Of a DNA stretch of 32,283 bases, positions 6,099-14,773 are shown one piece after another. A program made the position numbers and the translations under genes. Below the pieces are notes generated by a model. That model saw only the letters and a program-made list of their open reading frames with translations, was not told the DNA's origin and did no database searches. The DNA is from Chromatocurvus halotolerans. Lineage in GTDB: Bacteria; Pseudomonadota; Gammaproteobacteria; Pseudomonadales; Halieaceae. The stretch is taken from contig NZ_SLWX01000024.1 of the NCBI RefSeq assembly GCF_004340525.1, positions 1 through 32,283 on the forward strand, given 5' to 3'. The stretch's first letter is position 1; each line of letters opens with the position of its first letter.

Positions 6099-7301
6099 AT
6101 GAAGCTTGCTGTCCTGTCCTGTGCGCCGAATGCCTACAGTACCCGTCGGTTGAAAGAGGCTGCGTTGCAGCGCGACCATCGCGTCAAGGTGCTCAATACG
6201 CTGAAATTCGCCATCGATCTGGATCAGGGCTCCCCAGATCTCTTCTACCGTCAGAAGCATCTCAGCAGCTATGACGCCGTGCTCCCGCGCATCGGCGCCT
6301 CAATTACCTATTACGGAACGGCCGTGGTCAGACAATTCCAGGAAATGGATGTGTTCTGCGCGAATACCGCCCATGGCATCAGCAATTCCCGCGACAAGCT
6401 GCGCAGTCTGCAGATACTCAGTCGCCATCATATCGGCATCCCCCGGACCACCTTCGTGCGCGACAAGAAAGATGTTATTCCCGCCATTGAGCGGGTAGGT
6501 GGTGCCCCTGTGATCATCAAGCTGATTGAGGGAACCCAGGGCATCGGTGTGCTGCTGGCGGAATCGGTGAAACAGGCGGAATCGATCATCGAGCTGCTGC
6601 AGAGCCAGAAGCAGAACGTGCTGATCCAGAAGTTTGTAGCCGAGAGCAAGGGACGCGACATCCGGGCTTTCGTTGTCGGCGATCGGGTGATTGCGGCGAT
6701 GCGTCGTGTCGCCCAGGGGCAGGAGTTTCGCAGCAATGTGCATCGGGGCGGTATTGCCGAGCCTGTGGAGCTGGATGAACGCTACGTGGAGACGGCCGTG
6801 CGCTGCACGCAGATCATGGGCCTGCGCGTGGCCGGTGTCGACATGCTCGAGGGCAAGAATGGTCCGCAGGTGATGGAAGTGAATTCATCACCCGGGCTTG
6901 AGGGCATTGAAACCTGCACCGGGCTGGATGTGGCGGGTGCCGTGATCGACTACATTGCTGCGCAGGTGGACTTCCCGGAAATTGACGTGCGACAGAGGCT
7001 CACCGTGAGCAAGGGCTACGGGGTCAGCGAAATCTATGTACCCGAGGGTTCGAACTTCGTGGATCAGACGATTGCCCAGACCGGTCTCTCCGAGCACGAT
7101 ATCAACGTGCTGACGCTCTATCGGGGCGCGAAAGTGATCCCCAACCCGCGCAAGGATCGCCTGCTGGAGGCAGGTGACAAGCTGCTCTGCTTCGGCAAGC
7201 TGGAAGCGATGCGGGATATGATTCCGGCGCGCACCCGGCGGCGGCGCAGGCCTGCAGTGTCGCAGCTGGAGGCGGAGCAGCCGCAGGCAGACGGATCCTA
7301 G
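6099..7301 (+). CDS. RimK-type ATP-grasp ligase with C-terminal RCK_C-like domain
   Basis: A 400-residue protein. Residues 1-295 match RimK, the ATP-grasp enzyme that adds glutamate to ribosomal protein S6 or forms related peptide bonds: the glycine-rich ATP loop GTQGIGV is at 145-151, a basic patch FRSNVHRGG at about 210-218, and the Mg-binding EVNSSPGLEG at 260-269. E. coli RimK ends near residue 300; here residues about 303-375 (from VSKGYGVSEIYVPEG, with NVLTLYRGAKVIPNPRKD and LEAGDKLLCFG) read like the RCK_C/TrkA-C ligand-binding domain of potassium channel regulators. The tail is Arg-rich then acidic. A GGAG ribosome-binding site precedes the ATG. The extra domain suggests ligand-controlled ligase activity. 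The substrate is not determined. Confidence 0.88.
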   Translation: MKLAVLSCAPNAYSTRRLKEAALQRDHRVKVLNTLKFAIDLDQGSPDLFYRQKHLSSYDAVLPRIGASITYYGTAVVRQFQEMDVFCANTAHGISNSRDKLRSLQILSRHHIGIPRTTFVRDKKDVIPAIERVGGAPVIIKLIEGTQGIGVLLAESVKQAESIIELLQSQKQNVLIQKFVAESKGRDIRAFVVGDRVIAAMRRVAQGQEFRSNVHRGGIAEPVELDERYVETAVRCTQIMGLRVAGVDMLEGKNGPQVMEVNSSPGLEGIETCTGLDVAGAVIDYIAAQVDFPEIDVRQRLTVSKGYGVSEIYVPEGSNFVDQTIAQTGLSEHDINVLTLYRGAKVIPNPRKDRLLEAGDKLLCFGKLEAMRDMIPARTRRRRRPAVSQLEAEQPQADGS

Positions 7302-7399
7302 CGGGCCGGGCAGCGTGGCTCACTTGTGGGCCCGTGCAAGATCATCAACGCCCGGTCGATGCGCGGGGCATTCGTTAAACTCAGTCAGGGAGACAGGTT

Positions 7400-8575
7400 A
7401 TGCGTGACAATCAGGAGTTCGATATCGTCGTCTATGGCGCTACCGGGTATACGGGCAAGCTCGTCTGCGACTACCTCAATACCCGATACGGCGTCGGCGA
7501 AACGCTCAACTGGGCAATGGCGGGTCGCAGCGAGAACAAGCTTGCCAGCGCCCGGGATGAGCTTGGCATCGATTCCGCGGTTCCCTTTGTTGTCGCAGAT
7601 GCCGACAGTGCCGATTCGCTGCGGGCCATGGTTGAGCGCACCGCCGTGGTGCTGACAACCGTAGGTCCGTATCAGCTCTACGGGTCCGACCTGGTGGCGG
7701 CCTGCGCCGAGGCTGGCACAGACTACGTGGATCTGTGTGGTGAGCCTGCCTGGATGCACGAGATGATTGCGGCGCACGGCGACGCGGCGGCCCGCAGCGG
7801 CGCTCGCATCGTTTTCTCCTGCGGCTTCGACTCCATCCCGTTCGATCTCGGTGTGCAGTTTCTGCAGCAGGCTGCGCGGCAGAAGTTCGGTCACGCACTG
7901 CCCCGCGTGCGTGGACGCGTGCGGGCCATGAAAGGGACGTTTTCCGGCGGTACGCTCGCCAGCTTCAAGGCGACCATGGCAGCGGCAGCGGAGCGGCCGG
8001 AGCTGGTAAAGGTGCTCATGGACCCGTTCTCTCTGACGCCGGATTTCACCGGCCCCGAGCAGCCGCCCGGTACGAAGCCTGTGCACGAGGAGGATCTTGA
8101 CAGCTGGTCGGCGCCCTTTGTGATGGCGACCATCAATACCAAGAACATTCATCGCTCGAATTACCTGCTCGGCCACGATTATGGTGAGGATTTCACCTAC
8201 GACGAGATGCTGCTGACCGGCCCGGGAGAAGATGGCGAGGCCATGGCGAAGGCCGTCGCCGCGGATAAATCGATGGCCGAGAGCACGCGCCAGCCCGGTG
8301 AGGGCCCCTCACCCGAAGAGCGCGAGAGCGGGTATTACGAGGTCCTGTTCGTGGGGACCTCACCGCAGGGGGAGATGCTGAAAGCCAGCGTTGCTGGCGA
8401 TCGCGACCCGGGCTACGGTTCCACCAGCAAGATGATAGCCGAGAGTGCAGTCTGCCTGCTGGAGAATCCGTCCCTCGCCGGCGGTGGAATCTGGACGCCG
8501 GCGGCTGCCATGGGTGAAGCCCTCATTGCGCGTCTGCGGCAGAACGCCGGGCTCACGTTTCAGCTCGAGGACTGA
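7400..8575 (+). CDS. Saccharopine dehydrogenase-like trans-acting enoyl reductase family protein
   Basis: A 391-residue NAD(P)-dependent oxidoreductase. A Rossmann nucleotide-binding motif occurs at residues 11-18 (VYGATGYTG), followed by AGRSENKL, the typical start of this family. The segments VGPYQLYGSDLVAACAEAGTDYVDLCGE and FSCGFDSIPFDLGV are diagnostic of the group that includes the mycobacterial trans-acting enoyl reductase of phenolic glycolipid synthesis. In bacteria outside mycobacteria the substrate is unknown but presumed to be a lipid or acyl chain. The start has a GGGAGA ribosome-binding site. It stands alone, about 100 bases after the RimK-like gene, and its 3' end overlaps the convergent hydrolase gene by 23 bases. 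Confidence 0.85.
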   Translation: MRDNQEFDIVVYGATGYTGKLVCDYLNTRYGVGETLNWAMAGRSENKLASARDELGIDSAVPFVVADADSADSLRAMVERTAVVLTTVGPYQLYGSDLVAACAEAGTDYVDLCGEPAWMHEMIAAHGDAAARSGARIVFSCGFDSIPFDLGVQFLQQAARQKFGHALPRVRGRVRAMKGTFSGGTLASFKATMAAAAERPELVKVLMDPFSLTPDFTGPEQPPGTKPVHEEDLDSWSAPFVMATINTKNIHRSNYLLGHDYGEDFTYDEMLLTGPGEDGEAMAKAVAADKSMAESTRQPGEGPSPEERESGYYEVLFVGTSPQGEMLKASVAGDRDPGYGSTSKMIAESAVCLLENPSLAGGGIWTPAAAMGEALIARLRQNAGLTFQLED

Positions 8576-9440
8576 TCGTCTCGAGAAATGCCAGGTAGTG
8601 TTCCACGACTGCCCGCGCTGCCTCCGTGTGCGGATAGTGCCCTATGCGGGGGAGCTCAGCGAGGTAGTCCAGAGGCAGCTCGAGTTCACGGAATCGCGCG
8701 ACCATGTGCGCTCCGGAGACCGGGTCAGCCGAACCATTGATCAGCGCCACCGGCACTTTCGAGTGCTGGATGGCGCCTACCCAGCGCTCGCGATGCTGGC
8801 GCCTGTCGCGCATGTAGGTAATCAGGTTGTGGAACACATGCCGGCCCTCGTTGTGCTCGATAAGCGACCAGAAGTCGTTCAGTTCCCGTGAGTCCGGCTG
8901 CGTATCAGCGCCAAAGACACGGCCCATGGCCCGCGCGAAGCTTCTGTACCCGGACAGCCGGTTGACCAGCGGTCCGAGTGGGCTGAGCAGCAGTTTCTGT
9001 GTTATCAGCGCGCGATGCGTCTCCGGGAACAGGCCGCCGTTGAGAAAACAGGCGGACAGCCATTGCCCCGCGCCCGTGCCCGCATTCTGGCGAGCCAGCA
9101 GTTCCTGGGCCACGGTGTCTCCATAGTCATGGGCAAGGACGTGGAAGCGCTCCAGGCCGAGATCCCTAACGACATGCTCGACGCGATCGGCCTGGTCGTG
9201 AATGCTGTAGCGATGCGTCGTCGGCTTGTCAGAAAAGCCAAAGCCCAGCATGTCCATCGCGACAACGCGGTAGTCCTGCCGCAGCGTCGGCCAGATCTTG
9301 TGCCAGTCCCAGCTCGCGGTAGGGAATCCGTGAATGAGCAGCAGCGTTTCCTGTGCCGCCGTCCCCTCGTCAATCACGAACAGCCGGTAGTCGCCATGGT
9401 GCCGCAGTGCTCCCCGGGAGTGCCATTCCTCGGGCCTCAT
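8553..9440 (-). CDS. Alpha/beta hydrolase, MEST/epoxide hydrolase-haloalkane dehalogenase type
   Basis: This 295-residue protein starts at the ATG at 9440, which overlaps the sulfatase stop (ATGA). The fold is the alpha/beta hydrolase of the haloalkane dehalogenase/epoxide hydrolase branch: HGFP oxyanion motif at 37-40, nucleophile elbow HDYGDT at 104-109 with Asp105 as nucleophile, candidate acid Asp239 (GSADP) and His268 (IGHYPHTE). The segments LNGGLFPETHR, QKLLLSPLGPL and RWVGAI closely follow the vertebrate MEST/Peg1 protein as I remember it. The true substrate is unknown; hydrolysis of an epoxide, halide or ester is possible. It is coupled to the sulfatase, so it may act on the desulfated product. 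No signal peptide, so cytoplasmic. Confidence 0.88.
   Translation of the reverse strand: MRPEEWHSRGALRHHGDYRLFVIDEGTAAQETLLLIHGFPTASWDWHKIWPTLRQDYRVVAMDMLGFGFSDKPTTHRYSIHDQADRVEHVVRDLGLERFHVLAHDYGDTVAQELLARQNAGTGAGQWLSACFLNGGLFPETHRALITQKLLLSPLGPLVNRLSGYRSFARAMGRVFGADTQPDSRELNDFWSLIEHNEGRHVFHNLITYMRDRRQHRERWVGAIQHSKVPVALINGSADPVSGAHMVARFRELELPLDYLAELPRIGHYPHTEAARAVVEHYLAFLETISPRAET
8564..8585. terminator. Hairpin over the convergent gene ends
   Basis: CTCGAG-G-AC, loop TGATC, GT-CTCGAG forms an eight-pair stem with one bulged base, spanning the stop of the reductase and lying within the end of the hydrolase gene. It would be symmetric for both transcripts. No T-run follows on either strand, so it may terminate weakly or stabilise 3' ends. 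Confidence 0.4.
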
Positions 9441-11197
9441 GTCCGGGACCGTGCCCGCATCGACAGGAACAGCAGGAGAACCAGCAGCACCGCGACCGGA
9501 AGCGCCAGGACCCACCAGTAGTTACGCGCCAGCAGCGGCAGGGAATTGGCCATGACCTGCTCCAGCGCCTGATAGCCTTCCGGCATCTCCAGTACGCCGT
9601 TGCGTGCGGCATAGCGTTCATAGTCGGCGCGCATGGCGGCAAAGACTTCCGGTTCCTGCGCCTTGAGGTCGCGCGTTTCGCCCGGGTCGTTCACGCGATC
9701 ATGAAGTTTCCATTCGCCATCACCAAAGGGCGCCAGATTGCGCACCAGCTTGTAGTCGCCGCGGAAGAGGGCGGCGTTGCCGGCGGTTTCAATACCGACT
9801 GCCGCATCGGGTGGGTAGACACGATCGCTGTCACCGCGTATGACCGGGAGCATGCTGCGTCCGGTAAGGTTCCTGTAAATGTCATCGCTGCTGTCATTGT
9901 CCACAATCTCGAGGACGGTTGGCACCACGTCCGACAGCACGGAAAAGGCGTCGCGCAATTCGCCGCGCGGAATGCCGGGACCGCGCAGGATAAGCGGAAC
10001 GCGCAGGCCGCCCTGACCGCTGTAGAACTTGAACAGATCGCTGGGGCTGGCGGCGGCGCTGGCCCAGGCGGGTCCGATAAAACTGTAGCTGCCCTTTTCG
10101 CCCAGGGTGTCCAGCGTTTCCAGGTCGTACCCCACCAGTTGCAGCCATGCCCGCATCAGCGCGGAATCGGTGGGATTCGCCGCTTCCGGGCCGTTGTCCG
10201 ACGTCACGATGAACAGCGTATTATCGAACCTGCCCGAGGCTTTCAGGTGCTCGACAAAACGCCCGATGTGGTAATCCATGGCCTCCAGCATGCCGGCGTT
10301 CACCTCCATGCGACGGCGGTACAGCGCCTGCTCGTCTCCCAGTGATGACCACGGATCAAGCAGGGGGTGCATGGGTGCGAGAGCGGCACTGTGGGGAATG
10401 AGGCCAATTGTCTTCGCCCGCTCCCAGCGCGCGTGGCGAATGGATTCCCAGCCCGCATCATAGGTTCCGCGATATCTGTCGGAAAACTCCCGCGGTGCCT
10501 GTACCGGTATGTGGATGGCCTGGAACGCCAGATAGGAAAAAAACGGCGTGCCGTTCCCGCTGCCTTCCTCGAGGTAATCGATCATGCGGTCAACGAGGAA
10601 TTCCGAGGAATAGAAGCTGTCCGGCAGGCTTGCCGGTTCGCCATCTTCAAACCAGGGCGCCTCGCTGTAAAAGGGGATGTAGGGTCGTTGCTCCCAGTTG
10701 TCGGCACCGGAGGCATCAAGAACAAACGATCGGTCAAATCCGTGGCTGTCGGGAAGTTGTCCCGGTCCATGCCCTAGATGCCATTTGCCGGTCATCAGTG
10801 TCCGGTAGCCCCGCTGGCGCAGGTAATCTGCCAGCGTTTTCACGCCGTCCTCCAGATACATGGCGTATCCCGGCCGCCCTTTATGCTCTGGCGGCAGAAC
10901 TTCGGGAATGGTGGCCATTCCCGTCAGGTGGTTGTCCATGCCCGTCAGCAGCATGGCCCTGGATGGCGCACACATGGGGGTTGCGTGATGCTGTGTGAAC
11001 ATCAGCCCATCGGCGGCGAGAGCGTCGATGGAGGGCGTACTCGCCTCGCCGCCGTAGGCGCCAAAATCCATCAATGCCACGTCGTCGGCCAGAATGAGAA
11101 CGATATTTGGCGGCTGCTCCTCCTGTGCGGTGCCTTGGGTGAATACGAGGATGTTTCCGATCAGTATCCACAGGACCTGCAGGCAGCGTCGTTTCAT
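9437..11197 (-). CDS. Exported, membrane-anchored sulfatase (arylsulfatase type)
   Basis: A 586-residue sulfatase starting at the ATG at 11197 behind a GAGAGG site; an in-frame TTG nine bases upstream lies too close to that site. An N-terminal signal peptide (about 1-24) is followed by the metal-binding LADD (37-39) and the formylglycine motif CAPSR (Cys76 to Arg80), with MLLTG after it and GKWHLGHGPG further on, all standard for type I sulfatases related to AtsA. The activating cysteine must be oxidised to formylglycine before use. The C-terminus holds one transmembrane helix (YWWVLALPVAVLLVLLLFL) and a basic end, so the enzyme is probably tethered in the periplasm. It is divergent from the BCCT operon, separated by 135 bases. 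The substrate is unknown; features match arylsulfatase better than choline sulfatase. Confidence 0.92.
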   Translation of the reverse strand: MKRRCLQVLWILIGNILVFTQGTAQEEQPPNIVLILADDVALMDFGAYGGEASTPSIDALAADGLMFTQHHATPMCAPSRAMLLTGMDNHLTGMATIPEVLPPEHKGRPGYAMYLEDGVKTLADYLRQRGYRTLMTGKWHLGHGPGQLPDSHGFDRSFVLDASGADNWEQRPYIPFYSEAPWFEDGEPASLPDSFYSSEFLVDRMIDYLEEGSGNGTPFFSYLAFQAIHIPVQAPREFSDRYRGTYDAGWESIRHARWERAKTIGLIPHSAALAPMHPLLDPWSSLGDEQALYRRRMEVNAGMLEAMDYHIGRFVEHLKASGRFDNTLFIVTSDNGPEAANPTDSALMRAWLQLVGYDLETLDTLGEKGSYSFIGPAWASAAASPSDLFKFYSGQGGLRVPLILRGPGIPRGELRDAFSVLSDVVPTVLEIVDNDSSDDIYRNLTGRSMLPVIRGDSDRVYPPDAAVGIETAGNAALFRGDYKLVRNLAPFGDGEWKLHDRVNDPGETRDLKAQEPEVFAAMRADYERYAARNGVLEMPEGYQALEQVMANSLPLLARNYWWVLALPVAVLLVLLLFLSMRARSRT

Positions 11198-11332
11198 GGC
11201 AAGCAAGCCTCTCGTGTGTCCTGGGCCCTGGTCCTGACGGGGCGAGCGTGTGGCGGGGCTCGGTTTGATTATCCCCCATCACAAGGGCAACATGATAAAC
11301 ATGGCTTATTAAACCAGACAAGGAGACCGTCG

Positions 11333-13390
11333 TTGACCGACGCCCCGCGCGAAAAGACATCCACAATCCTCATTCCCGTTTTTGTGCCTGCGGTGCTGGT
11401 TATCGTGCTGCTGGTGGTCGGCACCATCAGCAATCCTGTATTGGCGGGCGAGGTCTTCAGCTCCACCCTTTCCTACATCACCCGTACCTTCGGCTGGTTC
11501 TACATGCTGTGCGTGGCGTTTTTTCTGGTGTTCATTGTCAGCATTGCTTTCACCCGCTGGGGACACATCAAGCTCGGGCCGGATCACGCGGACCCGCAGT
11601 ACAGCTTTCCGGCCTGGTTTGCCATGCTTTTTTCCGCCGGTTACGGCATTGCGCTGCTGTTTTTCGGGGTTGCGGAACCCGTGCTGCATTACTCGTCCCC
11701 TCCTGCGGGTGCCGGCGAGACGGTCGATGCGGCCAGGCAGGCCATGCAGATCGCATTCTTTCACTGGGGGTTTCACATCTGGGCGATCTACGGTCTGGTG
11801 GGCCTGGTGCTGGCGTATTTCGCATTTCGTCACGGCCTGCCGCTGTCGATCCGTTCAGCCCTGTATCCCCTCATTGGTGAGCGCATTTACGGGCCGATAG
11901 GCCACACCGTCGACGTCTTTGCCATCCTCGGTACCATGTTCGGTATCGCCACGACCCTCGGCCTCTCGGTGGCACAGATCAACGCCGGGCTCAACTACCT
12001 GTGGCCGGAGATTCCCGTCAATGTCACCGTGCAGATCATTGCCATTGTGCTCATTACCGGGCTCGCCATTTTTTCCGTGGTCGCCGGGCTCGACAAGGGC
12101 GTTAAGCGGCTCTCGATCGTCAATATGTGCCTGGCAGTCGCGTTGATGCTGTTCGTCTTCATTGTCGGTCCGAGCATCCACATACTGGAAAGTTTTCTGC
12201 AGAACACCGGCAGCTATCTGAATAACATTGTCGAGCGCACCTTCAATCTGCAGGCCTATTCACGCAGTGACTGGATCGGCAACTGGACTCTGTTCATTTT
12301 TGGCTGGACCATTGCCTGGGCGCCCTTTGTCGGACTTTTTATCGCCAAGATCAGCCGCGGCAGGACGATCCGCCAGTTTGTGGTGGGCGTTATGCTGGTG
12401 CCGTCCATTTTCACCTTTCTCTGGTTCTCGATTTTTGGCGACACGGCGCTCAACCTGATCATGAACGAGGGTTACCGCAGCCTGGTCGATGACGTGCAGG
12501 CCGATCATGCGGTGGCACTGTTCAAGCTTTACGAACTGCTGCCCCTGTCATCCATTGTATCCTTTATCACGGTGCTACTGATCGTCACGTTTTTCGTAAC
12601 GTCCTCGGATTCCGGTTCGCTGGTGATCGATTCGCTCGCGTCCGGCGGCGTCAGCAATACGCCTGCCTGGCAGCGGGTTTTCTGGGCGTCTGCCGAGGGC
12701 GCGGTCGCCGCCGCGCTGCTGCTCGCGGGTGGGTTGAGCGCGCTGCAGACCATGACAATCGCCAGCGCGCTGCCGTTCTCGCTGATCATGCTGGTGGCGG
12801 CACTGGGTATGTGGCGCGCGCTGATTATCGAAGGCCATCATCACACCAGCCTGCAGACGGAGGTTCAGAGCCGTTTTTCCGGGACGTCCGGACACGGTCT
12901 CTGGCGTCGACGTCTGCTTGGCCTGGTGACGTTTCCCGACCGGGCTGAGGTTGAGGAGTTCATCGCGACGACGGTGCGCAAGGCGATGCAGCGTGTGCAG
13001 CGAGAGCTCACCAAGCAGGGCTGGATCGCAGAGGTACACGTGGACGAGGTGAACGCGCGCATCTACCTTGAGGTGATCAAGGAGGGGCAGGTGGACTTCA
13101 CCTACGAGATCCGCATTCTGGAGCACACCCTGCCAGATTATGCCTATCCCGAGATGGTGCATGATGAGGCGCAGGAGAATACCTACTGCCGCGCCGAAGT
13201 CTTCCTGCGGCGCGGCGGCCAGTCCTATGACATCTTCGGCTTTGACCAGCACGATATCATTACCGATATTCTCGATCAGTTCGAAAAGCATCTGCACTTC
13301 CTGCACATTTCCCCTGGGAACCTGCCCTGGAACATGGCGGAGCACGACGACATGCTGGTGCCGGAAGAGATACCCGCCCAGGTACAGTGA
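11333..13390 (+). CDS. BCCT family transporter, BetT-like with C-terminal soluble domain
   Basis: A 685-residue sodium- or proton-coupled transporter of the betaine/choline/carnitine family. I chose the TTG at 11333 because AGGAG lies seven bases upstream and the protein then begins just before the first membrane helix. Twelve helices are expected up to residue about 500, followed by a 170-residue cytoplasmic domain as in BetT. The family sequence VGLFIAKISRGRTIRQF is present. In the aromatic substrate box, the helix-4 residues are retained (FHWGFHIWAIY: Trp145, Trp150, Tyr153). But the usual F-Y-W-A-W-W run reads F-I-F-G-W-T (321-326), putting Thr326 where BetP has Trp374. A substrate other than a typical quaternary ammonium is therefore possible. 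First gene of a tight operon. Confidence 0.92.
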   Translation: MTDAPREKTSTILIPVFVPAVLVIVLLVVGTISNPVLAGEVFSSTLSYITRTFGWFYMLCVAFFLVFIVSIAFTRWGHIKLGPDHADPQYSFPAWFAMLFSAGYGIALLFFGVAEPVLHYSSPPAGAGETVDAARQAMQIAFFHWGFHIWAIYGLVGLVLAYFAFRHGLPLSIRSALYPLIGERIYGPIGHTVDVFAILGTMFGIATTLGLSVAQINAGLNYLWPEIPVNVTVQIIAIVLITGLAIFSVVAGLDKGVKRLSIVNMCLAVALMLFVFIVGPSIHILESFLQNTGSYLNNIVERTFNLQAYSRSDWIGNWTLFIFGWTIAWAPFVGLFIAKISRGRTIRQFVVGVMLVPSIFTFLWFSIFGDTALNLIMNEGYRSLVDDVQADHAVALFKLYELLPLSSIVSFITVLLIVTFFVTSSDSGSLVIDSLASGGVSNTPAWQRVFWASAEGAVAAALLLAGGLSALQTMTIASALPFSLIMLVAALGMWRALIIEGHHHTSLQTEVQSRFSGTSGHGLWRRRLLGLVTFPDRAEVEEFIATTVRKAMQRVQRELTKQGWIAEVHVDEVNARIYLEVIKEGQVDFTYEIRILEHTLPDYAYPEMVHDEAQENTYCRAEVFLRRGGQSYDIFGFDQHDIITDILDQFEKHLHFLHISPGNLPWNMAEHDDMLVPEEIPAQVQ

Positions 13391-13405
13391 GTGAGGCAGG
13401 CCCTG

Positions 13406-14773
13406 ATGAAGCTGTCGTTATGGGAACATCCACCACGCCTGCTGATTCTGCTGCTGGCGGTGCCTCTTCTGTCCCATCCGCGGGTACTGGCCGCCGACGA
13501 CGACGGGCAGGCGCAGGTTGTCGATGCATTGCTCGCGCGGATCGATGCACTGGAGAAGCGCCTGCAGGAGCTTGAGTCACGCCTTCCCGCGCGCGAGGGG
13601 GACATACGCGCTGCACTGTCCTTGCCGGGACGGGGGGCCGTTGAGTCCCAGTCCGGCCGCATCATCGAAGAGGATCTGGGGAGCGCCGTGTCCGGCAGTG
13701 AGCGCGCTGTCACGATCGCGCCGGATCCCGAGCCTGCGCGTATCGAACTGGGTGGAGCGCTGCGCTACAACCTCGTGCACCGCGATTTTGTGGATGCCTC
13801 TGACGGCAAGCGCGGCGAGAGCGGTTTCGACATTTTCCGTCTCAATGTGGACGGTGAAATCAACAACATCATTATCTCGGCGGAATATCGCCATTACACC
13901 TTCATGCAGACGCTGCGTTATGGCTGGCTGGGCTACGAGTTCGCCGATGACAGCCAGCTACAGGTGGGCATCAGTCAGGTGCCCTTCGGTCTTTTGCCCT
14001 ACGCGTCGCACAACGCCTGGTTTGGGGTTCCCTTCTATACGGGCCTTGCGGATCACTACGACATGGGCATCAAGTATGTCCGCGAGGACGGTCCCTGGTC
14101 CTCCCAGGTGGCGTTTTACAAGAATGAACCCCTGAACGATGCCACCGATCCGGGTCGTTTCTCCATCGACGTGCTGCGCGGCGGCGAACAGCAGAACGAG
14201 GAGGCCAACCAGTTCCATGCGCGACTCGCCTATACGCTGGGCGCAGGAACTGGCTGTGAGACCGAGGTCGGCAGTTCGGCCAAGGTGTCCGAGCTCTACA
14301 ACAACGCGACAAACCGGCGGGGTGACCACTGGGCGGGGGCCGTGCATCTCGACAGCCGGTGCGGGCGCTGGAACCTGCAGCTGCAGGGTGTGAGGTATCA
14401 GTACAACCCCGCGAACCCCGTGGGTGTCAGCAGCGATGTCATGCGCGTGGGCGCGTTTGCCGGCACTTATGATATTGCCAGTGAGGCGGATATCCTGGTC
14501 GCGAATGTAGCCTATAATTTTGAGTCGCCGGCCAGCTTCATCGACCAGTTGACCTGCTATAACGACTATTCCCGGCTTTACAAGGGCATTGACGACAGCG
14601 TGGATTCGCAGATAAATACCCTGGGATGCGCCATTGGCAGCGGGCCGCTGTTCACCTATGTCGATTACATCCTTGCCAGGAACATGGCGTTTTTCGGCAA
14701 CGGGTCCATGGGAGCCGGTGGAGACGATAAATGGCGCGGGCGGTTTAACGTGAATATTGGCTACTACTGGTGA
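13406..14773 (+). CDS. Outer-membrane beta-barrel, porin-like (OprP/OprO-like)
   Basis: 455 residues from the ATG at 13406, preceded by GAGGCAGG; an in-frame GTG exists immediately after the BCCT stop. A signal peptide (MKLSLWEHPP, hydrophobic core, cut near VLAAD) is followed by a short coiled coil (LLARIDALEKRLQELESRL), a linker, and from about residue 110 alternating amphipathic strands (ELGGALRYNLVHRDF, LNVDGEINNIIISAEYRHY, SQLQVGISQVPFG). It ends with NIGYYW, an aromatic C-terminus typical of outer-membrane barrels. The layout resembles phosphate-selective porins, with an N-terminal coiled coil that can hold trimers. Four or more cysteines in the barrel half are unusual for a porin. The gene lies 15 bases after the transporter, so it probably lets the same solute across the outer membrane. 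Confidence 0.78.
   Translation: MKLSLWEHPPRLLILLLAVPLLSHPRVLAADDDGQAQVVDALLARIDALEKRLQELESRLPAREGDIRAALSLPGRGAVESQSGRIIEEDLGSAVSGSERAVTIAPDPEPARIELGGALRYNLVHRDFVDASDGKRGESGFDIFRLNVDGEINNIIISAEYRHYTFMQTLRYGWLGYEFADDSQLQVGISQVPFGLLPYASHNAWFGVPFYTGLADHYDMGIKYVREDGPWSSQVAFYKNEPLNDATDPGRFSIDVLRGGEQQNEEANQFHARLAYTLGAGTGCETEVGSSAKVSELYNNATNRRGDHWAGAVHLDSRCGRWNLQLQGVRYQYNPANPVGVSSDVMRVGAFAGTYDIASEADILVANVAYNFESPASFIDQLTCYNDYSRLYKGIDDSVDSQINTLGCAIGSGPLFTYVDYILARNMAFFGNGSMGAGGDDKWRGRFNVNIGYYW

Noticed and set aside
9437-11197. Choline sulfatase (BetC) as identity for the sulfatase beside the BetT-like gene
   Set aside because: Length, the region after CAPSR and the C-terminal membrane helix fit the arylsulfatase group better; the BetT-like neighbour itself has an altered choline box.
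10778-11332. An in-frame 185-codon N-terminal extension of the BCCT transporter
   Set aside because: It runs antisense through the sulfatase gene, has no family similarity, and the TTG at 11333 has a good ribosome-binding site just before the first membrane helix.
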